From Tubulanus polymorphus (Eukaryota > Nemertea > Palaeonemertea > Tubulaniformes > Tubulanidae), in NCBI RefSeq assembly GCF_964204645.1, contig NC_134031.1:13490501-13554500 (forward strand): a DNA stretch of 64,000 nt, read 5' to 3'. This document shows positions 50,401 to 62,040 of the stretch, piece by piece. Made by a program: the position numbers and the translations under genes. The notes under the pieces are model-generated. The model worked only from the letters and a program-made list of their open reading frames with translations. It searched no databases and was not told the origin of the DNA. Every line of letters starts with the position of its first letter. The stretch's first letter is position 1.

Positions 50401-51463
50401 TATCTCTTTCTATTTTTGGGATGTCTTTAATTATAACAGGATACTTATCTATCATATAATTATTTTTAAATGGTTTATAATGAGTTAATCTACTAATATT
50501 ATAAGTTGCAGGATGTAAACAACTTATTATAGCCCATAGAAAACATTTATCATCTTCATTTTGTACATTTATTACAGCATTAGTTTTAAATGGTAGTTTA
50601 ATATAACTTGTTCCATTTATACTATCATCTTTATAATAAGATAAATTATTTTCATCTATTGGTTTCGATTTAGTTAACTTATTATATTTTGTGTTATAAA
50701 CATGTAAAGTCATAAATATTATCTCATCAAATATTAAACCAGATCCTTCAAAATATTTCTCTTCTATTTTAGTTTTTACTTCATTATAACATTTATCTAA
50801 TTTATCATCTATATGTTGTTTAGATATAATATGTTGTGAATGAGAATTTATATTATATATTGGTTTATCTTCAGATTTTATAAACTTTACTTTAGAAGAT
50901 ATACTTATTTTAGGATATTCAACATCAGTAATTATTTTTATTATTTCTTTCATATTTTCTAAATGTTTTTTATTTTCTTCTAATGTTTTTCCTTTATGAA
51001 ATTTAAACTCGATAGCTGCTGGACCAATATCACTTTTAAATGCTTCGGTTATCTCTATATCTTTTTTATTATCTAATGAATTAATATATTTTCTTACATC
51101 TTCCATGTATGGTCTTTTATTGTTTAATTTATTTTTTATGCTTTTAATTGTCTTCTGTTTCTTATCATTATCTTTATCAAAATAATCTTCACCTAAAATA
51201 TCATTATTCTTATTTCTAATATGACTTATAGATTTTAAATGTTCTTTATAATATCTTTTATCACTGAATGATCGATTACATGTATCACATTTGTATGTTT
51301 CTTTTTCATTCTTTAATTCATCTAATTTAGTTTCTAATATATCATCTTTATATTCTAGTTTCAATTTATTCTCTAAATGTGTTTTAGTTTTATTGTGTCT
51401 TGCTTTTTGGGATTTATCTATATTGATATTACATGTTGGACAGTAGTACTTATTTGCTTCCAT
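47422..51463 (-). pseudogene. PolB: Protein-primed family B DNA polymerase with extra nuclease and protease-like domains, broken
   Basis: Replicates the element. Open blocks: 51463-49124 (779 codons), 49123-48362 in the same frame after an in-frame TAA (49126-49124), and 48362-47422 after a frame change at a T-run (48374-48380). First block: C2H2-like fingers at residues 8-29 and 59-81, a Cys/His domain at ~295-415 (C307 in DDKCFLWAIISC, H403), a third finger (427-447), exonuclease motif I YGDFES (481), an endonuclease VII-like HNH (598-630, VRDHDHLNGKFRGAAHENC) and exonuclease motif II (HNLSGYDAHSF). Second block: YIDANNLYGWAMMEPQ (palm motif A). Third block: NNAFYGKTCENIR (motif B) and YFDTDS (motif C). 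All catalytic motifs are present, but the two lesions disable this copy. The left terminal repeat carries its first 38 codons. Confidence 0.9.
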
Positions 51464-51937
51464 TTTAATACTAAAATTTTTATTAAAATTGATTTTAGAA
51501 GTTATTCATTTATATTTTATTCATATATATGAATATTTTAAGAGTAATAGGGATGATAGGCTTTCGGGTTAAAGGTTGAATGGTCGAGTTCATTAAAAAC
51601 ATATATTAAAAGTAATTTAAAACTATAATATATTTTCATAACCGTGTGTATTTCAGTTGAATAATAGAATAATTATTATCATTTGAATATATTTGATTAT
51701 ATGAATTTGTGTATTGTAAATAAATCAATTGGTCGCGGAGCGGAGCGGTAGCGAAGTGGTGATTTAATACAATATGCTTTTTAAATTATTGATATCTTAG
51801 AATAAATATTTAGTTTTTAATATAAAATGCACACGGTTATGAAAATATATTATAGTTTTTAATTACTTTAAATGATTTGTTTTTTAATGAGCTCGACCGT
51901 TCGACCTTTGATCTGAAAGCCTATTATCCCTATTACT
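51350..51937 (-). repeat. Polinton right terminal inverted repeat
   Basis: 588 bp, reverse complement of 33994-34591 with a 10-bp gap at the palindrome centre. Includes the first ~38 polymerase codons (to 51350). Terminal bases AGTAATAGGG abut the GATGCC duplication. Confidence 0.9.
51543..51937. repeat. Right terminal palindrome (~395 bp)
   Basis: Same fold as the left end: AGTAATAGGGATGATAGG at 51543 inverted against the terminus at 51937. The central GC-rich loop is asymmetric here because ten bases of one arm are missing. Confidence 0.8.
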
Positions 51938-52061
51938 GATGCCATAGCGATCACCCCCCTGCACCATCTCCGCAATCATCCAATCGTCATCAAAATCACC
52001 CAGTCATTTATTCAACAAGTTATACAGCTGTCGTTGTCCAAGTAAAGAATGCATGGTAAGT

Positions 52062-52150
52062 AGTGCAATGGTGTGGGAACATATTCCATCCGTTTGTTTT
52101 GATTCGGTAGTCTTTTTGGCGTGATTCGAAGACCCGCCGGTTGTAATTAG
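52062..52150 (+). repeat. Dispersed ~80-bp repeat, copy 2
   Basis: GGGAACATATTCCATCCGT and GCGTGATTCGAAGACCCGCC, closely matched by 53426-53505 and more distantly by 31326-31405. Unclassified. Confidence 0.5.
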
Positions 52151-53425
52151 TTACCTAATCGTTGGTGGTAAGCTTTTATAATCGGATGGGACTATTTTTC
52201 GAAACGTCAGTAAAAGTCTTTCATATTACTTTATAAGGCGTTTCGACAAATTTGACAGTGTCACATAATCGATGTAATAGGAAGATATATCATTGGCATT
52301 TCACAAGTGAGTGTTGTATGAAATAAAAGTTTTAAAATTTAATGCATTGAAATTACGTTTATTTCTGATTTATTGCAAAATAACCACCAAAAAACACAGA
52401 GATACTTTATCAATAACCCCAGGAACTGTATCCGAAGCCCATCGGCGAGTCCCTGTGAATAAGCGTTTAGTTTGGCTTCCGTGAAACCTTGAGTTAATAA
52501 ATTCATTTCTATTACATATATTCCATGTAGACATCATATCTCTCCCTTACGTTTCTCAGTCTTACGTTCATATTTGTATTCTAATAAAACATATTGGTAT
52601 CATGAGGGCCCCAACGATACCTTTATTGAAATTTGTAACAGACTACGCGATTTGAGAAAATTCGACGTTTTTCATTGTTTTGCATTCTGACACCCTTATT
52701 TGCATACCAGGAATTTTATTTATTTTTATTATTTCACGTCCTGGCCCAAACACCAGCGACCATAGATAATGACGATGAAGAAGGCGACGGCGTCGATGAT
52801 TTTAAAGCAATTTAAAAATTTTTTAATCTACTACATCTATGTATTTGCATGAAACTGCACAACCTGATAAAAAAGAACTGTAGGCTAAAACGTAGGTATG
52901 TACGCAGTGGACAATAGAAGACCATTCCATGAGTTCTAGAATATAGCTGCAAAGCAGCGACGGGTTTTCTGCCTAGCAGTATCATTTATATGGATATTAC
53001 AAATAGGAATTTATAACTGTTTATTGTCGGGGTTTCGACCCAGATATGACATTTACGTCATTGTATTATATTGCAATAAGACCCTACAAATTACCCTACA
53101 ATTATTAATATGAATAGGCACTATGAGACTATTCGATAAAAGTTAACTTGAATCGACGTTCATCGCATTCAAACCCAAAAAAGCGATTTCTAATTTTCTG
53201 GAGGTGAAACCAAATTCGAACCCAATGATGACTAGCACTGTCGGACATAAAAAGCTATTTGAAATATTTTTGATTCCGAAATAGAATCTGTTGTAAATGC
53301 AAATCTTTTATTTAAATGATCGAGATAATACGAGTTCCTAGTCATATACTCGATACGAAACGTGACATATTCGCATTCTATACATGCAGTATATAACATT
53401 TGGCCCAAGTGTAGCGGGGTAATAG

Positions 53426-53505
53426 TGCAAGGATGTAGGAACATATTCCATACGTAGGTAGTAATTCTTCTTCACTTCAGCGTGATTCGAAGACCCACCG
53501 ACTGT
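53426..53505 (+). repeat. Dispersed ~80-bp repeat, copy 3
   Basis: AGGAACATATTCCATACGT and GCGTGATTCGAAGACCCACC; same family as 52062-52150. Confidence 0.5.
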
Positions 53506-53574
53506 TCACATGTGGCATGATATACTGGGTGACTGGTCGGCTGGATGTCCGGGTGACTGGATTACGTAATGACT

Positions 53575-54165
53575 AGTCAACTGGATGACATTACCACCAT
53601 CCCCATCTTCTCGATCACATCCGGCATAGATACCATCCCCACCATTATCTCCATCACCTTCCCCGGCATCACCATCTTCGCCACCGCCTCCAGCATCGCC
53701 AACATCATCATCTCTATCACCAGCATCATCTCCAACATCACTACTATCATCACCACCATATGCACCATTACATTCTGCAGTATCACCAGCGTCACCATAA
53801 TAACCACCATCACCTTTTCCATCATCACCCTCCTCACCACCAGCATTGGCTTCTCCAGCACCACCACCTTTCCAGCATCACTACCATTATCACCACCATC
53901 ATCATTATCTACACTTGACCTCCTCCAGCACCATCAACCCCACCATCATCTCAAGCACTGGCATCACCTTCTCTAGCGCATCACCATCACTAGCATCACC
54001 ACCAACTCCCACGTCACCGCCTTCACCTCCAGCATCATCACCTCCAGAATTACCATCATCTCCACCATCTTCTCCACCATTATTACCAGCACCACCACCA
54101 TCTCTGCCATCATATCCATCATCACAATCACCATCATCTGCACCATCGCCCGATCTCCTTCCTCA
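53575..54165. repeat. CAT/CAC/ACC-rich low-complexity region
   Basis: Degenerate triplet repeats (CACCAT, CATCACCA) over ~590 bp. They keep all three forward frames mostly open by composition, so the long open frames here are not genes. Confidence 0.85.
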
Positions 54166-54199
54166 TGACTATCAATTCAAGAAGAACTGTTTGCACCGA

Positions 54200-55100
54200 T
54201 AAAGGGCACAAAATAGCATTAGACTTACAGCATTCTATTTTTCTCATTTATGTGGACTTAGTTTTATAGATGAAATGATTGAGAGAAAAATGAGGTCATA
54301 TTTGTAAAAATCGGCGCATAAACAAGCGTAATAATAACCGTAACAATCAGTAAAAATGCAGTGTTCAATGAGTTTACTTGTAACCCGCAATAGTTTACTT
54401 CAGGAATTACCTTGGCTACAACGTTTCAACAATGGTAATCCGTCGTTCGATTTGTTGTGAAATTCCATATTTGTATGCCTCCGATAAAGTAATAACAGGC
54501 AGTTAGTTATCTCTTCCGTCAAAATGATGACTGGATATTTTACGGTGGGAATATACAATTTCTGATACATTCCAATGGTTATTTAAAGTTGTTGCCTAGC
54601 AACTACAACAATGATAATTCAGATGGAGATACAGGATGGTAGACATTTGATGATTTCAGATTGTGGGACACAATAAACAACTCTTATACTTGTTTCTTCA
54701 CATATCGCATTTATGATGTTTATACAACAAGCAAGATATAGCCTAAGCAAAACTGCAGTATTGAAAGTAATTGAATAAATGTAGTACCGTCTGCTCAGCT
54801 TCCTTATCCGTCTGATCCGTGTCGATAACTTTATCAAGTGATCCAAAATATAGTAATAGATAACTAGTAAGCCACGATTGGTTCAAGATCTGTTTTTATG
54901 AGGTTAAATATTGAACTGATTATCGTTTTCCTTGTACGTAGGAGCCTTCGGAAATATAACAACTTTCCTGGATAAATCGCGGATTGCGCAGTTTATGTTA
55001 CGCCACCAGTGGGGTAGCTTAATATCGAGAAGATTCGTAGGAGCCGGGTCTGACTATTTCACTTGGCTCTGGATGACCTTTATATCAAACTTAGAAAGTT
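54200..55100. other. Intergenic DNA, no gene seen
   Basis: No coding or RNA feature could be supported. Confidence 0.5.
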
Positions 55101-55106
55101 CCAAAA

Positions 55107-55172
55107 AATAACAACGAAAATAGGGATTCGACCTCAAAAACATCTCAGAGTGTAAGCCAACTGAGCCACGAA
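55107..55172 (-). repeat. tRNA-like sequence, probable SINE head
   Basis: Minus strand reads GGCTTCGTGGCTCAGTTGGC (A box TGGCTCAGTTGG) and then GAGGTCGAATCCC (B box) at tRNA spacing. The 3' part does not pair with the 5' GGCTTCG, so no acceptor stem forms; a tRNA-derived SINE or tRNA pseudogene is more likely than a working tRNA. Confidence 0.55.
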
Positions 55173-55189
55173 GCCGAAATGCCTATCTG

Positions 55190-55310
55190 TGATCCTAATC
55201 CTAACCATACACCTTACCCGCTACCTTACTGTAATTCTAACTCTAAACCTACCCCCCCCCCCCCTGGGACCTCTAAACCCCAACCCCCTGGACCCTCTAG
55301 ACCCTACGTA
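55190..55310. repeat. C-rich, CTAAC/CTCTA-type low complexity
   Basis: Degenerate CTAACC, CTAAAC and CCCTAGACC strings with a C-run. Open frames here are compositional. Confidence 0.6.
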
Positions 55311-55374
55311 AATCCGATTGAAAAAGCCGCTATTTCTAAAGGTCATCCTGAGCCATGTGAAATAGTCAAACCCG

Positions 55375-55562
55375 TGTTGACCAAGTACAATCAATCGACA
55401 ATCAGGATTGTAGACATTGTAGACGAGTAACGGGCCGACAACCATGATTGGAGACATTGTCGGAGTACGATCGGTCGACAATCAGGATTATAGAAATTGT
55501 CGACGAGTGTAATCGGTCGACAAATCAGGATTGTAGACATTGTCGATGAGTACAATCGGTCG
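55375..55562. repeat. Minisatellite, ~53-bp unit, about four copies
   Basis: Unit of the type GTACAATCGGTCGACAATCA followed by GGATTGTAGACATTGTCGACGA, repeated with point changes and small indels. Confidence 0.8.
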
Positions 55563-56650
55563 CGTATCCGGATTACGCATTTTTATTGCGTAACTTTGAG
55601 CGGGGCCCTTTTCCACTTCATACTGGACTTAAACCAGAAAATCATTGCATAAACCATATATTAGATTGCACGATTAATGCTGGCTAATAGTTTTTAGCCG
55701 AAACGTCGCTCAAATATATACATACATTTCTATTCAAGAACTTTGCATTTTTGGCTGAATTATTGTGGGATTTCTCGCGTTTATCCATCATACACGGATA
55801 TTTTGTATCTTATCGACTTAACTTTGCAGCTGTATTTCATACTTTAATCTTTTCTTGAAAATATCATCAATTTGAATTAAAAACTGTGTATATTATTAGT
55901 GTAAATGTCAATAATACTTTGTATTACATTCACTGACTTATAGACAGCACACAGACTTATAGTTCCCGTCTAAACCTAGAAACTGTGCGTAACTACGAAA
56001 CAACATATGACTTCGTTCCCACTACTAGAAATAACCTAACTACTTGTATACTGCAACCGTATATAGCTCATATCTTTTTATCCGCTCCTCCACGTCATCT
56101 TCTCCGCTACTCAATTTTCAATGAATATATATTTAATCGAACAAAATCTCAGCAACCTGAGGTGATATACAAACTTACTTTCTGTATTTCAACAGGTAGG
56201 CTGAAGGTCATCTTATGGAATGTTTTGAATAACAGTGGCAGAAGAAAACAAAATGTAGTAACCTGAATGCTAAATGTTTGGGGGGGGGGGGGACTGGAAA
56301 TGTAGGACAAGGAAGGACGAGCCCCTCGTTTCAATATATAAAAGAATCTTGCGCGGCTAATAAAACTCAGGCGAAAACCATAAGCGGATAAACCTATAAA
56401 CAATATCGTCTGGGAAGTAGGTCTCAAGGCTCATTTCCAAATACGAATACACCCGATATAGGGGTATTTCGTATTTCATTGCAGTACGTTGTAGTACATT
56501 ATGTACATTGTAGTTATGTAATAATAGGCCAGCGAGATGACGACGGTTGTTGCTCCTGAACGACGACGCGAGCGTTATAAACGCCTGCGTACGTTCACAT
56601 TACAGTTTTCCATCAGTGACAATCCCGCTTTATGATTTACAAAAAAACAA

Positions 56651-56914
56651 ATGTTTCTCTACAAAGCGAAATTGCTGGTAGCCATCATGAGCATCACAAT
56701 TGATTTTTCTATTGCTCCAGCCCCGCACGTGCCCACTCAACAGGTGAAGAAAAAACAATTATATTTAGCCGGATTCGCTTCGATTGATATCGACAGCGAA
56801 GGATGGTCGTCTGCAGGTTGTATTCCCGCTATTAAGTTAGCCCTACAAGATGTGAACGAGCGAATTGATATCTTACAAGGATACGAATTGAAATGGACAG
56901 TGAAAGACACAAAG
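56651..56914 (+). CDS. First coding exon of a GABA-B-receptor-like class C GPCR
   Basis: An ATG opens a short basic-hydrophobic leader (MFLYKAKLLVAIMSITIDFS), a probable signal peptide. Then comes the start of a periplasmic-binding-protein-like ligand domain: KKQLYLAGFASIDID, GWSSAGCIPAIKLALQDVNE and ILQGYELKWTVKDTK. The spacing of the strand, the Cys and the ALQDVNE helix fits metabotropic GABA-B-type receptors (an outer-membrane-facing, G-protein-coupled neurotransmitter sensor). Exon ends AAAG/GTAAGT. No following exon was found in the remaining 7 kb, so the rest lies to the right or the fragment is orphaned. Guanylate-cyclase receptors are the main alternative. Confidence 0.6.
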
Positions 56915-59566
56915 GTAAGTCGCTGTATCATTTTCTATTCCGAGGACTAATTTCAAAAATCAAAACATGGACACAAGTTTGAGATATTGTTATATGGACA
57001 TAAAATATTGCCTCAAAATCAGATCTAAATAATAAAAAGCGCAAATTTAAAAGCTACAGGGAAGCACCACCATTGAAAAATATTGGAGTGAATAAGGTCA
57101 ATGGTAAAACTCTTTTTTTATAATATATGAATACCATGTTTGTGGTTAACTCACGTTCCAGAATCTCAATTTATCATGTATAAGAAAATGATAAAGTAAG
57201 ACAAACACTAAAAATATTATTATAGGTAACCGCCATTTTTATTTTAAAGCCGGTCGTATTGACCGTGATGCAGCTTTTAATGTAATAGGTAAGTGTTACT
57301 TCAGTTCCGATAAAGGAAGTAAAAAGGAAACCGAGCTAATACCAGAGAGGGCAACTCGAGAATTATGTTGGTAAAACTCGAAAATTAAACGTATACGCAA
57401 TTTCACAAAAATAGAAAATAGTCCTGGTCACCATGTAAACGTGTTTTCTACGATACCACTACGATTTTCCCATTCTGATTTTTTTGGTGGATTTTTGGAA
57501 ATATGTTAATTCTAGAAAGGAACGAATTGCCCTCCATCAAACGTCTTCTAAATCTGAGATGCTCACTGCCAATATCTTAAATAACTAAATTTAATTACAA
57601 TTTTTTTGAATCTTCAGGCCCTACCATCGAAATGTTTCACGTATGGGTCAGTTTTGTCAGAATTTATTGTACTGACTGTCATGATCTGTTATTCTCGTAT
57701 AATGAGCACCGCAGATAAACATGCTATGCCGTATCCAACATTGTTTCCCATTAGCAGCATCTACTATATAATTTTTTTACTGAAAATCATCTACACTGCA
57801 AATCTCTGGTATCTATGGTATGCTTTTTTTCATTTCGTTGCCGTTGTCATACAAAAGATAATGCATGTGGCCGTTTTCAGCCGCCATAATTTACAGTTAC
57901 CGCATGGGCATGGCATGACACGGGAACGACACTCAACCTTCACCTTATTAAGAGAATAACCAAGTGAACGATTCCTTCAATTGACATACCGTTAATTGAT
58001 ATTTAAACGTAAGGTTTGATCTGAAAAATCGGAGTAAATCGGCTTCGAATTAAGTTAAGTCGACTACATTGAATCCGATGGATCGGTAAATCGCATTAAC
58101 CATCCAAAGTACGGAGAGTGGGCCGCTGTAAAAAAACAGACTCTCGAAGGAATTAGGTGTTAACTGATTTCGATTTGGAGTCAGGACAAAACGTGGGGTA
58201 GCATGGTGCCCCATTGGGGTACTGTATTGGGGCACTGTATTGGGGCACCTTGCTGTATGTGCTTTTTAAAGAATGTGATTTTACACCCACAGTGGAAGTA
58301 AACTTCATAGTAAAAACAAAAATCTATTTTGATTTAAGACGCATATTGAAAGTATGCTCTCAGCAAAACCATCAGTCTAATACGGTTGCAATGGGGTCGT
58401 TTTATATTCTGCGATGCAGCTACAACGGGTTCGAGTCTATGGATTTCGTCATTTTTATGTGCATCGATAACTTTTTTCAGAACATTTCCTCGTGCGATAG
58501 AAATATTGTGGCTTTAGCGATCCTGTCCCACACGTTCACATTTTTAGTTAATCGGGATCTGTAAAATTTCAATTCAATATCTTACGAATGATGACGGTCA
58601 TTGATTAATTTTTTTATCGCTTCAAAAGTTTATCATACGATTTTATCGAAACATGACAGTAAGTTATCCTATCAACATAATTCGATTTAATCGTCCATAT
58701 GGAATGTGAAGACAAGCGTGGTCGGTAGCAAATTATTGTATGAAAATGCATAAATATGAAGTTTTGCGATCCCCCAATCTACTACCCCCATTGGGGTACC
58801 TCGAAACTAACCCTAACGAACCCATGAATAACATTGCCGATCTGACTCATTCATATACAGTACTCCATCCCTCCCACCTCCCTGCTGAGACAAATGACGG
58901 AGATACAACTCCTGTATATTTAGAACTATACCGTCATAGGTTAATAGTTCGCCCGAAGAGGCGACGTTTGATGAGAAACCCAAAGAGGTTATTTTGCCCA
59001 AAGAGGCGAAGATGATGAATCCATAAACTTAGTTATTTCGTTAGACGAGGTTATTTTTTACGTTGACATTTTTCGTCATAGCTTTGGAGAGACCTGTCCG
59101 GTAAATTTTCTCACAAAATGGCACGTATCGATACTCGTCGTTTGTGCCATAGACTTACGTTGTGCGATTAGTGCAATTTAAAACTTACCAATCAGAGGTT
59201 AAACGTCGGGATACGATTTCCGTGAAACGTTCAAGTTATGTAGTAATTAGTTTCTGCTGTTTTGTAGAAGCTCTATCACAAGTCCCGTGTTCATTTTTCT
59301 TCCACCCAAGAAACATAAAAAAGAACAATTTCTGCGTCAATTCTTCATGAAATTTTTCAGAATGTGTTCAGCTCTGTAATTGTCACAAAATGACAAATAA
59401 GAATTTTCGACAAACCCATCCGATCGTTCCCTAGGGGCATTTTACATTTTGAATTTTAGGGGTTCAAATTGTGTGAGATTCATTTTTTTGAGATTTCAAC
59501 TTGATGTCAGCGAGAAAACTATTCCTAAGAACAAAAGTTAAATTATTTTTCAGCTGTGACCCCTTT
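56915..59566 (+). other. Probable intron of the receptor gene, no exon seen
   Basis: No second exon with the expected Cys-containing ligand-domain sequence could be found. Contains a small tandem TATTGGGGCACTG repeat near 58222-58250 and CAAAGAGGCGA-like repeats near 58950-59010. Confidence 0.4.
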
Positions 59567-60001
59567 CTAGGACCATCCTCCCACGGCAGGGATTCGAACC
59601 TGATGGCATCGCTACACTTAGCACGGTACGAACCCCTGCCACAGTAGACCGGGTGCGCAGGTACATGCTCAGCTTTGCCGCGCGAAAACTTGCGGCCCCA
59701 ATCAGATCGCTTGTTGTAATATCGCTTAGGTAAATTTCACGGACGAACTGTAAATGGGGAAACCCCGGCTAAAATAAAACGGGATATTTAATTGGGTCAT
59801 AATGACATCATCTAAGCTGCGCGTGTAGCTACGCACTCGGTCTAGTGTGGCAGTAGACTGGTCGCCTGCCCAATTCTGCATTCGCAGTCAGAATCTAACT
59901 GAAGGTAGAGACCGGCAACCAGTCTAGTGTGGCAGGGTTTCGTACCGTGGCAATCTCGATGCCATCAGATTCGAATCCCTGTCGGGCGAGGATGTTCTAG
60001 G
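59567..60001. repeat. Palindromic repeat with inverted tRNA-like ends, copy 2
   Basis: Ends TCTAGGACCATCCTC and GAGGATGTTCTAGGA; B-box phrases GCAGGGATTCGAACC at the left (inverted) and GATTCGAATCCCTG at the right. Same family as 16556-16895, with an extra ~70-bp insertion near 59855-59930 that is itself framed by AGTGTGGCAG direct repeats. Confidence 0.7.
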
Positions 60002-60028
60002 ACTAACCGTTTGGGCCATAGTTATCAA

Positions 60029-60419
60029 ATTCATGAAGCATTTCTAAGCCTATACAACTTAATCTAATGGTATTACAAACCTATACAAATGACTTAAGAC
60101 CCACCGACCAAATAATTTTTTGTTTTCGATTGACTAAATCGCTTAAAGAAATAGAGTGTCTAATATAATTAAAGGGTTATCCAGACACTCAAAATTCAAG
60201 GGCACTGGAATGTAATATTTTGAATAAACGACTGCTAGAAACCTTTTTAACAAAGTGCAATAGGAAAAAAGGCGTATTAAAACTTGCCAGTAGATGATAC
60301 AGTTATAGAATCAGATGATGCAATATTGCAAACAGGCATTACTTACGTACTGGAAATATAAAAAACAAATGATTATTTCTTTAGATTAAGTTGAATAGGC
60401 TTAGAAATGCTTCATGAAT
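60029..60419. mobile_element. MITE with 38-bp terminal inverted repeats
   Basis: Left end ATTCATGAAGCATTTCTAAG (60029-60066) and right end (60382-60419) are reverse complements with a single mismatch. The 391-bp element has no coding capacity. Target duplication not clear. Confidence 0.75.
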
Positions 60420-62040
60420 ATTGTGAATGAATATACTTAATTAGCAGACCTACTTTTGAGATACTTGGGATATACATGCAAGAATATATTTGTTATCGTG
60501 AATTAAACAATCCATGTGTCATAGTCAATCTGGTTAATCATAATTCGCATGAATGTTAGAAAGAAAGATAATCATGATTTGATTTTTCTATTGTAAATGA
60601 CATGGTTTCTAATTGCAAATTGATTTGGAAAGGTTCTTGTTTAACTAATCGTGCGATTACAACACTTCACGAAACCTATTCTATTGCGCATCAAACAAAA
60701 GAAGAGCTTTAATCGCGTGTGGAATTTCGAGCCATCATTCGTGAGTCATGCATGATATTTCTATTTGTCTAGTTAAATCTCGTATATACATGCACTGTAT
60801 CGAACAAAACAAATTTTCAGTAATATGAAAAGCTTATTCGTCATTTCTGGTTCGTAAACCAGACTTTTACAGCTCTCAAATTAAGTTCCCTCTTAAATTA
60901 CTTTCACGAATATTCAATTCTGTCATACATAAGTGTAGAATTCAAATTCAAAAAGGGAAATCTGCGCTGAATTACGAAGGGTTGTGTAACGGATAGTTCT
61001 CAAAAATGAAACGTAGAAAGTATATATTGTGATAACTTAAGTGTTTCTGGTGCTGCTATGGTTCTCCAATTACTTATTAAACGTATATGCAAAGAAATCA
61101 TTCATTCAACAACAGAACTATACCATTCACCAGTCACAGAGTTGCCATTTCGCCGCATCAGTTTTGTACCTATAACTTGTATTTCCACCGATATGAGACC
61201 AGTGTGCTAAATTCATCGCGACGCAGTAAGGACCAGCAGCAATCGAGTTGCATATGGGAACGATGTCAATATGGGAATGATGTGAATATCATACCCAAAC
61301 GGGAAGAGAAAACCTTAAGACTCACGACAAATGATTAGGCCTACATTAATTTCTTGTTAACAATAGATGCGTTCTGGCGAAATGTTTCCCCCAGATTTAG
61401 AAAATAACATACCAAATGAGGAATTCCCATTGACTGAAATTTCAAACAAATATATACGTACATACAACAACCCGCAGATAGAAAGATTAGTGAAAGATTG
61501 GAAACTTATTCACAATAGCCTCGCCGGAAGCGTGCAGATTCCATCGATATCTTCGCCCAGTGCACTAATGTTAGATCTCGTTTAAATCAATAAAACCATT
61601 ATTAGACTAATTGCAGGACAATACATGCATTCAGGAAAAAAAGAAATGATGTTTGGCCTCGGTGTGAACCAAACACCAGACACAGAGACTCGGAGAGTTA
61701 ATCTTACATAGGCTACTAAGCGTAGGTAATCGGTTAACTCATTGCGCACGTTAATATAGATGACGAAATCCCAACATTTTTCTTATGAATTCATTCAATT
61801 TTGTTTTTTTTCAACCAGCGGTCATTCAATTCCGTTTTTCACGGAATTAAATCATTCTTGATTTGATTTTAGTTTTTCGATCGGCGGCCATTTTACTCCG
61901 ACTTTTTTTCACGGAAATAAATCATTTTTCTGTGAATTTTTATTTGATGAAAACTCTGTAGAGTTTGGAAAATCAAAATGTTTCAATCTATGCTTTTACA
62001 TTCGTAGTTGTAACAGAAATTTTGATAAATTTTCATATTT
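60420..62040. other. Intergenic DNA, no gene seen
   Basis: No supported feature. A phrase TTTTTTTCACGGAAATAAATC near 61905 echoes one near 61838, a local duplication of ~60 bp. Confidence 0.4.

Larger units (their letters stand above)
33994..51937. mobile_element. Polinton/Maverick-type virus-like DNA transposon, end-to-end copy (17.9 kb)
   Basis: Flanked by the 6-bp direct repeat GATGCC (33988-33993 and 51938-51943), the target-duplication length known for Polintons. Both termini start AGTAATAGGGATAATAGG and are inverted repeats of ~598 and ~588 bp. Gene content is diagnostic: protein-primed family B DNA polymerase, DDE integrase with chromodomain, packaging-type ATPase, major capsid protein with double-jelly-roll-type features, and a row of small structural-looking genes. 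The two modules converge at ~39300-39530. The element is visibly much more AT-rich than its flanks. Several genes are broken (polymerase, capsid, HNH, coiled-coil, acidic protein), so it is an inactivated or helper-dependent endogenous copy. Confidence 0.93.
51944..53574. other. Host intergenic DNA, no gene seen
   Basis: No supported coding region. Contains dispersed repeat copies at 52062-52150 and 53426-53505, and a tRNA-like B-box phrase (minus strand GGGTTCGAATTTGGT, near 53207-53221) suggesting a SINE remnant. Confidence 0.5.

Noticed and set aside
53569-54202. Three overlapping long open frames on both strands
   Set aside because: The DNA is a degenerate CAT/CAC/ACC triplet tract; openness follows from composition and the predicted peptides are low complexity.
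55107-55172. Functional tRNA gene
   Set aside because: A and B boxes are present but the acceptor stem does not pair; treated as a SINE head.
55179-55481. Proline-rich and glycine-rich open frames
   Set aside because: C-rich low-complexity DNA running into a 53-bp minisatellite; no conserved domain.
57606-57959. 117-codon hydrophobic open frame
   Set aside because: No start context, homology pattern or splice sites linking it to the receptor exon; not supported as an exon.
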